DNA of 64,000 bases from Paracentrotus lividus (GCA_940671915.1 CALNVZ010002974.1:13594616-13658615); one strand, 5' to 3'; numbered from the stretch's first letter, positions 44,541-55,110 are shown. Numbers and translations are program-made. The notes: a model not told the origin generated them from the sequence alone.

Positions 44541-45600
44541 ATTGTGAGTGGCTTTTAGCGGTAGACATTTGCGAGCAATATTACCGTTAAAACATTTATT
44601 TATGCAATGAGAAAATAACACAAAATACTTTCAAACCAGCAACCAAACTGGTCTACATGTCTAATCAGATTTGAATCATGCATAAATGAATGAAGTTCTA
44701 CAGATTCAGGCTCAGCTATGACAAAGGATTTTATTGGCCTAATTGCTGGTGATAAAGGTGGTTATATCTTTGAGCATGGACTGATAAAATCCTTTGTTAG
44801 AGCAGGTGCTGGATCCGCTACTGTTTACATCAGACCATAATCCCAATATTTTAAAATGATCCCCCCCATCTTCTGCAATCTGTAGATGGCAAGCAACTTT
44901 CATCTATATCTATCATTCAATTAATTTTGGTCCTTAACCATTTCACTCTAAAATCTGAGATGATTAAAAGAACCACAACAGAATATGGAAATACAGATAC
45001 AAATAACACACTCCATGATGTATACAAATTTTCTATCTATTTAATAAATCTGTAAAAATATATGATTTGGAATGTTTCAAAGTATAACGTATTTATAAAT
45101 AATAAATATTCGATCCATAGATTATGCAAAAAATGTAAACTTGGATATAAAACCATAGGAAATGTACCAAAAAGAAAAAAAAACACACTTTAACACACAC
45201 GTAAGACTGAGGTATTTAAAGAAAAGCTTTAAAAAAAATTGTTCTAAATCAAAAACTGTATCATGCTTATCTTCTTGCATTGTAAAGATGAAAATAGATT
45301 TCCTAGACTTTTCAAATAATCATTTTGAATTTTTATTTACTTCTACATTCTGACAAACCTATGGTATTAAATTAGCTTGCATCAACAATTATCACAACCC
45401 ACTCTGTGTGATGTCATAACAAGGATGTTGTCATGGTTGCTGGTTCTAACACTCCGGTGTTGTTAATCAACGTGCCAGAGTCCAGTCTGTTGCTGGACCA
45501 AATTCAGGCTAAACCTCATGCACAGGCCTTTCCTTATGGAACCTGAAACCCAGACAATCCACGACAATGATGTCAACACTTAGGTACTCTATCACAGCAC
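44541..45600. other. Unannotated AT-rich sequence
   Basis: No gene or repeat recognised; short open frames have no motifs. Confidence 0.5.
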
Positions 45601-45609
45601 AGAAAGGGT

Positions 45610-46740
45610 GTCTTTTTTTAATGCTATAGCAGTATCACCTCATGCAGTACTTAACCAAAAACTACTATCATTATTTGTTTCTATTTTTACCTAATCAATA
45701 TCTCCCTTCCTTTCCTCCTGCTTAAGTTCCTCTGCTATATTTGACTTCTTTTCCAGTTGCAAATCTATTATTATTGCTGCTATAGCAGAATAACTTCATG
45801 CAGAAGCTAAACCAAAACTGCAATCATCATCTGTATCTTTCGTCCTTTTATACTTCTCTTTCATTTCATTTCTTCGTTATTTGCCTCTGTTTTATTCGGT
45901 TCTACTTCAATTGCAAGGCTGTTCTTACCACTGCTATAGCAGAAGCACCTCATGCTTTTTCTAACGACATCTACTTCAATCATCATCTTGATCTTTTTTT
46001 TTTTACTTTTCTTAACCTCCTCCTTATATTCCTCTGCTATTTTTGTCTTCTCCCCCTGCAAGGTTGTACTTTCTAGTGCTATAGCAGAAGCACCTCAAGC
46101 AGAATCTGAACCACCACCATCATCTGTATCTATTGTCCTCTCACTGATCTCTTTCTCTCACTCTCTCTCTCTCTCTTCCTTTCTTCATTATATTACTCTG
46201 TTTTATTTGGCTTCTTCTGCACTTGGAAAATGCTTTTCTTTCTGTTGCTATAGCAGATCACCTCATGCAGAAGCTAAACCCAAACTGCAATTATTGTATC
46301 TTTTATCCTCGCATCCATCTCTCTCTCTTCCTTACTTCCTTGTTCTATTCCTCTGCTGCATTTGGCTTCTTCTCTATTTAGAAGCCTGTCTTTTCGACTG
46401 CTATATCAGAATCAGCTCACACAATATCTAAACCTGAACTACAATAAACCATGATCTGAATGTATCGTCTCTTCATCCATATCTTCCCCTTCTCCTTTTT
46501 CTTCTTGCTCTGCTTTATTTGCTTCTTCTCCACATGGCAACCTGTCCTTTCCTCTGCTATAGTAGAGTCACCTCACACAATATCTAAACCCGAACTGCTA
46601 CTTTCATCATCTGTACCAATTGTTTCATCCATCTCTCTCTCCCCTCCTCCTCCTTATTTTCCTTTGTTTCATTTAGCTTCTCCTTTGTCTCTGCTACAGT
46701 CATCATTGCTGCCCCAGAAGCAAACAGCGCCCCCTCAGCT
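45610..46740. repeat. Tandem array, about 155-bp units with TGCTATAGCAG
   Basis: The phrase tgctatagcagaagcacctc followed by atgcagaagctaaacc recurs at about 45624, 45778, 45935, 46078, 46246, 46400 and 46554: seven units spaced 143-168 bp. Each unit then has a CT-rich part and ttcctctgctatatttggct. The overlapping open frames are repeat products. Confidence 0.82.
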
Positions 46741-47650
46741 GAGAAGACACAAGTCTGAAGCTGTTCAAGATCACTCTGTATCAAAACAAAAGCAAGAAGA
46801 TTTCAAGGAGAATGAACCCTTCACAGAAATTTGACTTTGATGGATGGAGAAATATCAGAGAAACATACACGGAAATCTTCCAGAAAAACAAGACATTAAA
46901 ATAGTTTTGCCTGTGAGGTTGTCTATATTCCACTTTTACAAAAATAAATAATCCACATAAAATTAGCATTATCAAAACTAGATCCTAAACCCAATAATAT
47001 GTTTCCATTTTAACCATGACTAAATATTACTACGTAAAATGTAGCCAATAAAGCAATTCAATCAAATCTGGTAGAAACAGATTTTTCTTTACAAATAATA
47101 CAATATGAGTAAGAGACAATATTCAATTTCCTTTTTACTTTGCTTTCAGAATCAAACAAATGTTGAATTTTGATGACTTTCTTACCTCTTGAGTCTTTGC
47201 ACATTCCCCACTTCTCACATCCATTACCTTGACCTGAATATTGATAAAGTCAAAAAATAAAATCAGGATAATTGGTTTGGTGAATGTGGGTGAATCATGG
47301 GTTTGAATGAATACGCCCCTCTGCTTTTAGAACAAGCAGTGATACAACGAGATTTAATGAGATATTCTCTCGGTCCTAATTTAAAACATATACATACTTT
47401 TTCTTCAGTATCAAGAGATTTTATTCTAATAGGGTGATTTGTAGAAGTGTCGTAGTCTAGTGGTCGTATCACTTGACTGGGAATGCAAAGAACGTGAGTT
47501 CGATTCCCGGTACCGACGCTTATGTCCTTAAAGTCCCAGACCGGACCGAGAAATGAAAACCAAAATTACATATAAAACGAAAGCTAATATTTCTTCATAA
47601 TACAACAATTCCCAATTTAAGCATTTTTATCTTCCATCTAGAAAGTATTT
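46741..47650. other. Unannotated sequence apart from a tRNA-like pseudogene
   Basis: Only the 73-nt tRNA-like unit at 47447-47519 was recognised. Confidence 0.5.
47447..47519 (+). pseudogene. tRNA-like pseudogene, 73 nt
   Basis: Length is that of a tRNA. The ends gtgtcgt and ccgacgc pair for six of seven acceptor positions. A box tagtctagtgg fits consensus; B box agttcgattcc has one mismatch. Anticodon and T stems are poorly paired, so it is read as a pseudogene or SINE head. Confidence 0.45.
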
Positions 47651-47651
47651 C

Positions 47652-48001
47652 ATTAAAAAGGTGATCGAACCTCAACCAGGCCATCCCTCCCAAGTACTCG
47701 AAAAAGTACCCCTATTATAATGGCGCGGCTGATGACGTCAAAAAATGTTAACGGAATGCTACATGCTAAATGCTGAATGAATTTGCCCTTTCATTTCATA
47801 ACAATAGAATTCTAGCACACATGAGGTCTATTGTTCTGACATAGCAATACAAACGTGTTTTCTAAAGGCGAAACCCAATCATGCCTGGCAGTAGCATTCC
47901 CTTAAACTTCTTTGACGTCATCAACCGCGCCATTAAAATAGGGGTAACTTTTCGAGTATTTGGGAGGGATGGCCTGGTTGTGGTTCGATCACCTTTTTAT
48001 G
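47652..48001. mobile_element. MITE with about 90-bp inverted repeats
   Basis: Left arm attaaaaaggtgatcgaacc ... ggccatccctccca ... tggcgcggctgatgacgtca; right arm tgacgtcatcaaccgcgcca ... tgggagggatggcc ... ggttcgatcacctttttat. Loop of about 160 bp without coding signal. Confidence 0.82.
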
Positions 48002-48251
48002 AATACTGTTATGAAAATTGAATTTATTTTGGGGGGTATTTATGTTATACGCCTACTTAGCTTTCAATCGATGTAAGGTTGCATTTACTCCGTCAACGGT
48101 CTTTAAGCAAAGCATTTTATCTACGTTGCTTAACACTGTACCCAGGTGTAAATGCTTGAGCGCATTTGATGCATTTTTAATGAAATTCCCTGACTTTTCC
48201 CTGACTGGAAATAAAGGTAAAACAATTTTCCCTGATGGGCTGGGAACCCTG

Positions 48252-48850
48252 CTCAATTGATTCTCTAATCAATAACTCACCTCAATCTCAGTCACTCACT
48301 CAGTCACTTGACTAATGGCTAGCTCAGTTGATTACTCCCAGTTACTCAGTAACTACTCTAATGACTAGCTCAATTGATTACTCTCAGTCACTCTCTTGGA
48401 CTACTTAAATGACTAGCTCAGTTGATCACTCTCATTCACTCACTCAGTCACTTCACTAATGGCTAGCTCAGTTGATTACTCCCAGTTACTCACTCAGTTA
48501 CTACTCGAATGACTAGCTCAATTGATTACTCTCAGTCACTCTCTTGGACTACTTAAATGACTAGCTCAGTTGATTACTCTCAGCTACTCACTCAGTCACT
48601 TGACTAATGGCTAGCTCAATTGATTACTCTCAGTTACTTACCCACCCTGTCACTTGACTAATGGCTGGCTCAATTGAATATTTTCAGTCACTCATTCCCT
48701 TGACCAATGACTAGCTCAATTGATTACTCTCAGCTACTTACTCACTTAGTCACTTGTCTAATGGATGGCTTAATTTGAATACTCTCACTCACACAGTCCC
48801 TTGACTAATGGCTAGCTCAATTGATTACTCTCAGTCACTCACACAATACA
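48252..48850. repeat. Minisatellite A, about 50-60 bp units
   Basis: Repeats of the type cactcagtcacttgactaatg, gctagctcaattgattactc, tcagttactcactcag, with substitutions and length variants, about ten units. It opens the first unit of the segmental duplication and is followed by a single-copy block (caggagtagggaaggggccc). Confidence 0.9.
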
Positions 48851-48935
48851 TTGACTCTCCAGGAGTAGGGAAGGGGCCCAAGATAAAAGGAGCACATTTT
48901 TCCTTTTACCATTATAGTAATAATATATTCACACA

Positions 48936-50131
48936 TGCATAAACATCTCATCATCATAAAAGTAAACTTTGAAGTTATAAAGTTCCAATCTTATAAATTT
49001 TATAAATCTTATCTGGAAAATTTAATCGAAAGTATAAGAGATCATGATATATTGCTAACAGCGATGGTATGGAAAGTCTCATATTTATATCTTAACATTT
49101 ATAATTTGTTGAAATATCTATGATTCGTATTTTCTATTTGATAATCATTCTTGTTCCTCTTTATGATCTTTCTCCCTTTTTAAATTTTGTCATTTCCTAC
49201 AATATCTTAGATGTCTCTCTTACATTAAATTAAATGTATAAAAGAGATGCATTTACTTTTGCTAGCCTTGTGTGGGTATTCATCATTAAATTTTGTTCAA
49301 TGAAAAATATTTTTGTAAACTAATACTTTGTCTTTTCATACATTAAAAATTGAAATGATTATTTCTTATTGTTAAATGATGTTTATTGGGGAATCCCGCA
49401 AACAGTGGAGGGAGGAAAGAGTAGAGGAAAAAAGAATAACATACTAAGGACAAAATCTTGACTATTTGGGATATGTGGGTGGATATTGGTGGATGAGGCA
49501 TGGTGGGTTTTGACCATGTGATTTGTGTGTGACATGAAAATTTTAAAAAACAGGAACTGATTTATGAAGCAAGCCTGCCACTTATGAGGCCCCTTGATGA
49601 TTATTTACACATCACACTTTGGCTAAATTCTAACTCATTGAAGTTTCAGATCAATACACTGTAGAGGGCAACTTTTTATCTGATCATATCGTCCACCCCA
49701 TCAAAAGTCATGACCTTGAAACTCATAAACAAAGTTTGGAAATTATTTTTGAAATGCATTCATTACAAAAAGAAATTGACTTTGACCTTTATTTAACAAT
49801 ATACGAACTGGATTCGGTTCAACGATCCCCATGTAGGATTATCAATATACTTTAAATAATATACAATTACAGTTCTTCATGCTTTTTTTGGCAACAAAAG
49901 GTATTGACGTCATTCATATTTGTCGACTTTGGACAAATTTAAGTTTGAAGCTTCACTGACTTCGTGCAAATATCTCCATTTGGGCTCTGTGCATAGATCA
50001 TCACCTTTTACTTAAAATACGCAAGCACTCTTGAATATCTGTATGCTTCTAATGCAAGCAACTATCAATTATTGCTGAATATTTCATATAATTCTTGTTT
50101 CTAATTGTTATACGGTAGTACTTAAACCACA
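48936..50131. other. Upstream region of the Arg-rich peptide gene
   Basis: 49480-49690 aligns with 54470-54680 (both contain acacatcacactttggc), and about 49760-50131 aligns with 57250-57579. The conserved stretch just before the ATG (cttaaaccaca) is the best candidate for 5' UTR. No TATA box can be assigned confidently. Confidence 0.45.
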
Positions 50132-50198
50132 ATGAAGCGCCTCTTCGTGATTGTCCTGATTTCCATGATTCTTGCTGCTGAGTTTCTAAGTGGAGCAG
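50132..50198 (+). CDS. Arg-rich peptide exon 1: signal peptide
   Basis: ATG in the context cttaaaccacaATGaa, which is identical at the 57580 paralogue. It encodes 22 residues plus one base and ends gcag/gtaag, a strong donor. Conservation of both leader and coding sequence between copies, with conservative substitutions, argues this is a real first exon. Confidence 0.75.
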
Positions 50199-52167
50199 GT
50201 AAGATAATTAAATAATTATATCTTTGTCTCATGTTGGCCCTAAGGTCAATATTCCATAAAAAATTATGACGGCTCCAAAAAGTATAAAACTGTTTATTCT
50301 ATTTATTATTTTATTTCAACAAAGAGTGAAACTAAAAAGAAATATACAATATGAAAAATACAAAAGAAAACGGGATTTCAACGCAAAACCTCCTGATTCC
50401 TAAACAGGTACTCTACCTACTGAGCTATTACAAGCCCTTATGTCAATGTCAGTCCCAAGGAATTCCTTAGCTTTCAATGCTTGAGTTATCAGAAGCTTTA
50501 GAACCTGACATAAACTTGAAGTATAGAAATAAACTTGGAGATAAATGCAAGGGATCGTGGTGAAGTGATGTAAATTTTTAAATTAGGGTCTATAAATTTG
50601 AACAAAAAGTGAAAGTGATCAGAAATACATGTGTATATATTCTAAATTCTTTGATTTGTTACTAACATAATTCCATGGATGTTCATAAATGATACAGGTC
50701 TCTCAAATTAAATAAAAACAAAAACCAAACTTTAAACATCACTGAGTATCATGAGATTTCAAACTAGAAAAAAATGTATAATCAAAATCCCACATGTGGG
50801 ATTGGAGAAAAAAATCACCAAAATACAAAATGCTAATTTTTTTTCTTACAAATAAAAAAAACAAAAAACAAACAAACACATCAAGTAAGGCGTTTGAATT
50901 GTCATGATAAATATACATCAAAAACAAAATAATGGTGGATCTGAAATTAGACGAAAAGACAATTAGAAAATTTGACTATTAGACAAATTGGCAATTAAAC
51001 AAGTGGCCATTTAATTAGACCAAGTGAGAACCAAACCAAGTATATGTTAGACAAAGGGGAACAAATTGTTAGTAAACCAAATGGGTTTAGCCCGTGGATA
51101 TTACACAAAGAGAGAATTAGACCACCTCCTGTCAGACCAAATGTATGGGTTAATTCCATACCCGACCCCCTGATATCATGGCCAGAATCAAAATCTTCGA
51201 AAGTTTAAGGTGAAGGTGTCAGAATGTAGAAGGACTAATAAATAAACAATATGAGAAAGTCCGACAACAGCGTGAAATAAATCTGAAATAGACACTGGTT
51301 TATGATACGTTTCATATTTCAGAAGCCCAAATCAACCGTCATCGTCGTCGTCGTCGCCAGTTTGCCATTCGAGACAAGGAGACTCCACAAGAAGTCAATT
51401 ATGGTCGCAATGTCAGAGAAGCAAAAAAGGAGATGGCTGTGGTAATATTTTATCACCTTCATATACATTTCTTATCTACCAATTCATCCCATCATTAATT
51501 ATCTCATTCTTATGAGGAAAATCTGCCTCTGCCCTCATCAATTTACCTTTAATTTCACAAATTCTCAAGACCTTTAAATATTATAGCTTGTGTGACCTTG
51601 AAATATATATCATGATAAAGAGCAACTCATATTCTTTTCAGTGATACCAAACTTATACCTGTGTTGTGACGGATGACTGAGCAGTCGGGCTTTAAAAAAC
51701 AAGCGTAAAAAGTGCTATGCCCTGTCCCAAGTTTGAGCAAAAGCAACCCCTGCATTTCAATAGATCAAGTAATCCTTTGTGCCTAATGAATGGACTCAGG
51801 AAGGCTGACCTGAAACAAACAATGAATGATCAGAAAGCCAGGGCTGCTTCTCAGACAACTTGGTACAGATCACTTTTAACCAATGTTTTTAAACACTCGA
51901 GTGTTCAGTCATCCATGACAGTATCGGTATGATTTTGATATCATTAAATCGAATATGAGTTACTCTTTGTCATGAAATTAAAAATTAATTACATATAAGT
52001 TATACAATTTTAATATGAGGCTCTCAAAGTTGGGTATACTTTTATCTGGGACGCACAGTATATACGAAACTAAATGTAGTTCCTTTTTGTAGTAACGTGA
52101 TATTCTAATTTTCTTTTCTCTTTAGGAAATGGGAGTGGACCAGAGAAAGGTGGAAGATGAAAAATAG
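50132..52167 (+). CDS. Secreted arginine-rich peptide, three exons, 75 aa
   Basis: Seen: exons 50132-50198, 51323-51441 and 52126-52167 join in phase 1 then phase 0 with GT-AG borders and end at TAG 52165-52167. Residues 1-24 form a textbook signal peptide: MKR, a hydrophobic core LFVIVLISMILAA, then EFLSGAEA with a likely cut before QIN. The mature part opens QINRHRRRRRQF and continues IRDKETPQEVNYGRN, then a Lys/Glu-rich tail ending VEDEK. No cysteines. The five-Arg run could be a processing site that would expose an N-terminal Gln. I do not recognise the family. Roles such as antimicrobial or neuropeptide precursor are possible, but nothing in the sequence decides; no amidation Gly precedes a dibasic site. 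Intron 1 holds a tRNA-like sequence, a 'ttagacca' repeat and other unique sequence; intron 2 holds a mariner-like MITE. A paralogous first exon lies at 57580. Confidence 0.72.
50372..50437 (-). pseudogene. tRNA-like sequence in intron 1 of the peptide gene
   Basis: On the minus strand it reads gggcttgtaatagctcag, taggtagagtacc, then a region ending gcgttgaaatccc. The A-box part resembles a tRNA; the B box is degenerate. Likely a tRNA-derived SINE head or tRNA pseudogene. Confidence 0.4.
50936..51145. repeat. Degenerate TTAGACCA repeat, partial copy 3
   Basis: Only the right-half orientation is present: tctgaaattagacgaaaag, attagaccaagtgag, gggtttagcccgtggatatt. It lies in intron 1 of the peptide gene. 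Confidence 0.7.
51323..51441 (+). CDS. Arg-rich peptide exon 2
   Basis: Acceptor catatttcag ends at 51322. The exon contains the cgt codon run giving RHRRRRRQF, and ends gctgtg/gtaata in phase 0. Forty codons including the split one. The CGT/CGC repeat could have expanded by slippage. Confidence 0.68.
51576..52058. mobile_element. Mariner-like MITE, copy 1, left end truncated
   Basis: The right terminus is intact: minus-strand reading ctgtgcgtcccagataaaag, then tatacccaactttgagagcc, matching the left terminus at 60902. The left side starts inside the inverted repeat (ttatagcttgtgtgaccttg); the outer ~55 bp is missing. Subterminal words (gagcaactcatattc at about 51626; gaatatgagttactc at about 51951) confirm long inverted repeats of about 110 bp. 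It lies in intron 2 of the Arg-rich peptide gene. It contains a 71-codon open frame (51717-51932) shared with copy 2. Confidence 0.8.
52126..52167 (+). CDS. Arg-rich peptide exon 3 and stop
   Basis: A pyrimidine-rich tract and ctctttag acceptor end at 52125. The exon gives EMGVDQRKVEDEK and TAG. Short, so the weakest of the three exon calls. An attaaa near 52274-52279 is a possible poly(A) signal before the foldback element at 52397. Confidence 0.6.
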   Translation, partial: EMGVDQRKVEDEK

Positions 52168-52524
52168 CTGGCATCGCAGCAAATGTTAGCAGCAACGAGT
52201 AGCACGTGTAGCTTGAAGAAAACCAACATCTGATATATATTTAGACGATTCAATACAACTATTCAAAAAATACATTAAAGAATATATAGCTATTAGAAAA
52301 GAAGAGTTTTTGATGTTATACAATTCCAATTCTGATGGATACATGTAGCTATAGCGCAATTCATTAAATTTAGTCACTCCCTTGGTCCCTTGACTACACT
52401 CTAAAAACTGAAGTGCTAATTTATGGGTGCTCGTATAGTGACTGCACTTGAAGTGCTAAATCAGCACCTGAAGTGCTGTTTTAGCACTTACCCAAGTGCT
52501 AATTTATTAACAAAAAATGTTCAT

Positions 52525-52608
52525 GGTCGGTATGGGATTCGAACCGGGTTCACCTTGACATGGAAGAGTAACGCTGACGTTACCAATAGACCAACGAGAT
52601 CTCGCTAA
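52525..52608 (-). repeat. tRNA-like sequence in foldback core (minus strand)
   Basis: On the minus strand the A-box word TGGTCTATTGG and the B-box word GGTTCGAATCC both match the internal pol III promoter consensus and are spaced as in a tRNA. A clear acceptor stem is not visible, so this is a tRNA-derived or tRNA-like sequence, not a functional tRNA gene. Confidence 0.5.
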
Positions 52609-52685
52609 CTGGCTTTAATTATGACAGCATAGTAGATGATTATGGCAAATTTTAAGAAAGTTCATCATGCAACAATATGATCTGC

Positions 52686-52770
52686 TAGCAACCGTGAGAT
52701 GTGAATTGGTATAATGCTCGTCAGCGCTTCTCATGCAGGGGACCAGGTTCGAATCCAACGAAGTCACGCC
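52686..52770 (+). repeat. tRNA-like sequence in foldback core (plus strand)
   Basis: Contains attggtataatgc (weak A box) and a perfect B-box word GGTTCGAATCC at about 52747-52757. No convincing cloverleaf. It faces away from the minus-strand tRNA-like unit 80 bp to the left. Confidence 0.42.
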
Positions 52771-52931
52771 GTTTTTGCCCATTTTTGCTGAAAGTTCAGC
52801 TCACGTGAAGTGCTAAAACAGCACTTTAGGTGCAGTTAAACAGCACTTGAGTGCAGTCACTATGCAAGCACCTAAAAAGTGCTGATTTCAGCACTTGAAG
52901 AGCTAAAACAGCACTTCAGTTTTTAGAGTGT

Positions 52932-53290
52932 AATGGCTAGCTCAATTAGATTACTCTCAGTCACTTACTCAATTGATTACTCTCCGTCACACACTCAGTC
53001 CCTTGACTAATGGCTAGCTCAATTGATCACTCTCAGTCATTCATTCACTCACACAGTCACTTTACTTATTGCTAGCTCAATTTATTTCTCTCAGTCACTC
53101 ACTCAGTTCCTTGACTAATGGCTAGTTCAGTTGATTACTCTCAGTCACTCACTCATTCCCTTGACTAGTCACTCACCCAGTACCTTGACTAATGGCTACA
53201 TCAACTGATTAGGCCTACTCTCAGTCATTCACTCAGTCACTTGACTAATGTCTAACTTAAATAACTTCAGTCGCCCACTCAATACCTTGA
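52932..53290. repeat. Minisatellite B, about 50-60 bp units
   Basis: Same repeat as at 48252-48850 (atggctagctcaattg, attactctcagtcactcac). A few units of it are already present at 52370-52396, so the foldback element 52397-52930 has split the array. It is followed by ctggtgttgggaaaggggac, the counterpart of the block after minisatellite A. Confidence 0.88.
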
Positions 53291-53370
53291 CTCTTCTGGT
53301 GTTGGGAAAGGGGACCTGAGTTAAAAAGGAACACATTTCCCTCTTACCATTACAGTATAGTATTCACACA

Positions 53371-53904
53371 GGGTTATAATAAGCTTCTTTCACCAAGTTA
53401 TGTGTGATATTAAAGAAACACTGTATTATGAATCATGATTTAATCTTCTGTAAACTGATTCTTTCAGCTCGTGCCACATATATCACTTCTTATACACCAA
53501 TAAATGATTAAATAAATAAATAAATAATTTTAGAGGTCCTAATCTCGTTTCAAGTTTGTAAATCTCTTTATTCCATTACTAGTGCTTGGAAATACAGAAA
53601 AATTGACCCCTTCCCCTACAATGGTCTCACAAGAGCAATTGTCAAAGTGTTAGTGTACATGGAAAGTGAGGTATAGGGGCTGGGTATGGGTTTTCACAAG
53701 AGATATATATAAATAATTAAGACTGGGGGCTGCTGTCGTGCCCCTTGTGGTGATTACTTATGAAAAGGTACATTGAATTAAATGAATGAAATCAATTTAT
53801 ACACCCATCCTTTGCCTTTTCATACTATTTCAATAGAAATGTTTATATTTCAATTAAAATGACGTTATCTTTCAACAGTTTATATTCAACTACACTGGCT
53901 AAAC
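53371..53904. other. Unannotated unit-B spacer
   Basis: AT-rich, no gene. Contains an (aaat)n stretch at 53506-53526. Confidence 0.5.
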
Positions 53905-54415
53905 GTTTTTTTGGTCTACTAATAATGTGGCCTTATACTTGGTCTAATTCTCACTTGGTTAAATTGTCAATCTATTTGTCTCACAGCCCGTATCAGGACA
54001 TCTCACCCGGAGGACAACTCCCCCGGGGACAATTCCCGGAGGACAGCTCCCCCGGAGGACATAGGGTTAGGGTTAGGGTTAGGGTTAGGGTTGTCCTCCG
54101 GGGGAGTTGTCCTCCGGGGGAGTTGTCCTCCGGGGGAGATGTCCTAGAACCATTACAGCCAAATTGTCTAATAGCATTTTCATGTAACAAACTGGCTTAT
54201 TAGCAGTTTGTTACTTGAATTGACCATATCGTGTTTAGACCAAGTGGATATTAGACCAAATGGACATTAGATGAAATCGGAAATAGACAAAATGGTATTA
54301 TAGACGAAGTGGCAATTAGATCAAGAGGTCATTAGACAAACTGGTTGTAGACGAAATAGAATTAGACCAAGTGGGTATCAGCCAAAGTGGATTTAGACCA
54401 ATTAGCAATTTACCC
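53905..54415. repeat. Degenerate TGGTCTAA / TTAGACCA foldback, copy 4, split by a palindrome
   Basis: Left half 53910-53990 (tttggtctac, cttggtctaattctcac) and right half from about 54155 (aaattgtctaatagc, tttagaccaagtgg, attagaccaaatgg). The palindrome 53990-54150 is inserted in the left half. Confidence 0.75.
53990..54150. repeat. Palindrome with (AGGGTT)5 telomere-type core
   Basis: Left arm repeats ggaggacaactcccccgg three times (53996-54061); right arm repeats its inverse, gtcctccgggggagtt, three times (54093-54143). Between them, 54063-54092 is exactly five AGGGTT units. Ends tatcaggacat and atgtcctagaacc match the repeat at 31721-31853. Confidence 0.88.
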
Positions 54416-54735
54416 TTTCAACATTTTGAAGAAAAACGACAATGCTGAAAAGAGGAGCTACGTTTATTGTGTATGTGGGTGGGGATGGACATGAATGGTT
54501 GCGGGATGGTAGAGCATGTGATGTGCAAGGTTAGGACAGCAAAAAGAAACCAGCCACCTTTCTGGCCCCTCGTGATTACACATCACACTTTGGCTTCTAA
54601 CCCAGTATTAAAACTACAACAGAAGTTTCAGATCAGCGCATCGGTACAATGAATTTTAATATTTCCTGACAGAGGTCATATTCCACTTGCTATATGCATG
54701 GTATACGGTTATTGCAGCAGTGTACGTGCTCTGTA

Positions 54736-55110
54736 ATGCCGGTGTCACATGAGCCGTGTTGGCCCACCGTTCGCCACCGTTCTGGTCAAATTTGTGCACA
54801 CGGCGGCAAACGGTGAGGCACACGGTGAAGTGGTTGAAGCGTTCAACACATTCAGAAGAGATCGCTAGGCACCCGTTCCAGAGAGGATTTTAAAGAACGG
54901 TCGAACTCTTACCGGTATCTTTCCGGGTGAAGACCGGGTAATTCAAAACGGCCTTAAACCGGACCAGACGTTAAGAAGGCGGTATAAGGACTGAATGAGG
55001 ACGCCGCACCCGTTTCATGCCCGTTTGCAGGACGGAGTTGGACCGGGGTGAGGTCGGGCAACATGAATCTATCACCCCCTTTTTTCCGCATTAAGAACGC
55101 CCCTTGTAGC
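54736..55110. mobile_element. GC-rich foldback, probably one-ended copy
   Basis: Starts aatgccggtgtcacatgagc and continues gcccaccgttcgccaccgtt with accgt/acggt words, in the style of the 42677-43408 element but a different terminus. No inverted terminus seen at the right side, so it appears truncated. Confidence 0.5.

Larger units (their letters stand above)
52397..52930. mobile_element. Foldback transposon with AGTGCT repeats and tRNA-like core, TA target duplication
   Basis: Terminal inverted repeats: cactctaaaaactgaagtgc and gcacttcagtttttagagtg. The arms are made of repeated aagtgctaaa/agcactt words. The element interrupts the minisatellite word ttgactaatgg as ttgacTA-element-TAatgg, giving a clean TA target-site duplication. 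The core carries two pol III-like tRNA sequences in opposite orientation (minus 52525-52608; plus 52686-52770). No open frame; mobilisation must be in trans. Confidence 0.85.

Noticed and set aside
45798..46834. Overlapping hydrophobic and Ser-rich open frames
   Set aside because: All are read-throughs of the 155-bp tandem array; no exon signals.
47447..47519. Functional tRNA gene
   Set aside because: Length and A box fit, but anticodon and T stems do not pair; called a pseudogene instead.
52423..52608. 61-codon plus-strand frame
   Set aside because: It is the antisense of the tRNA-like unit and the AGTGCT repeats.
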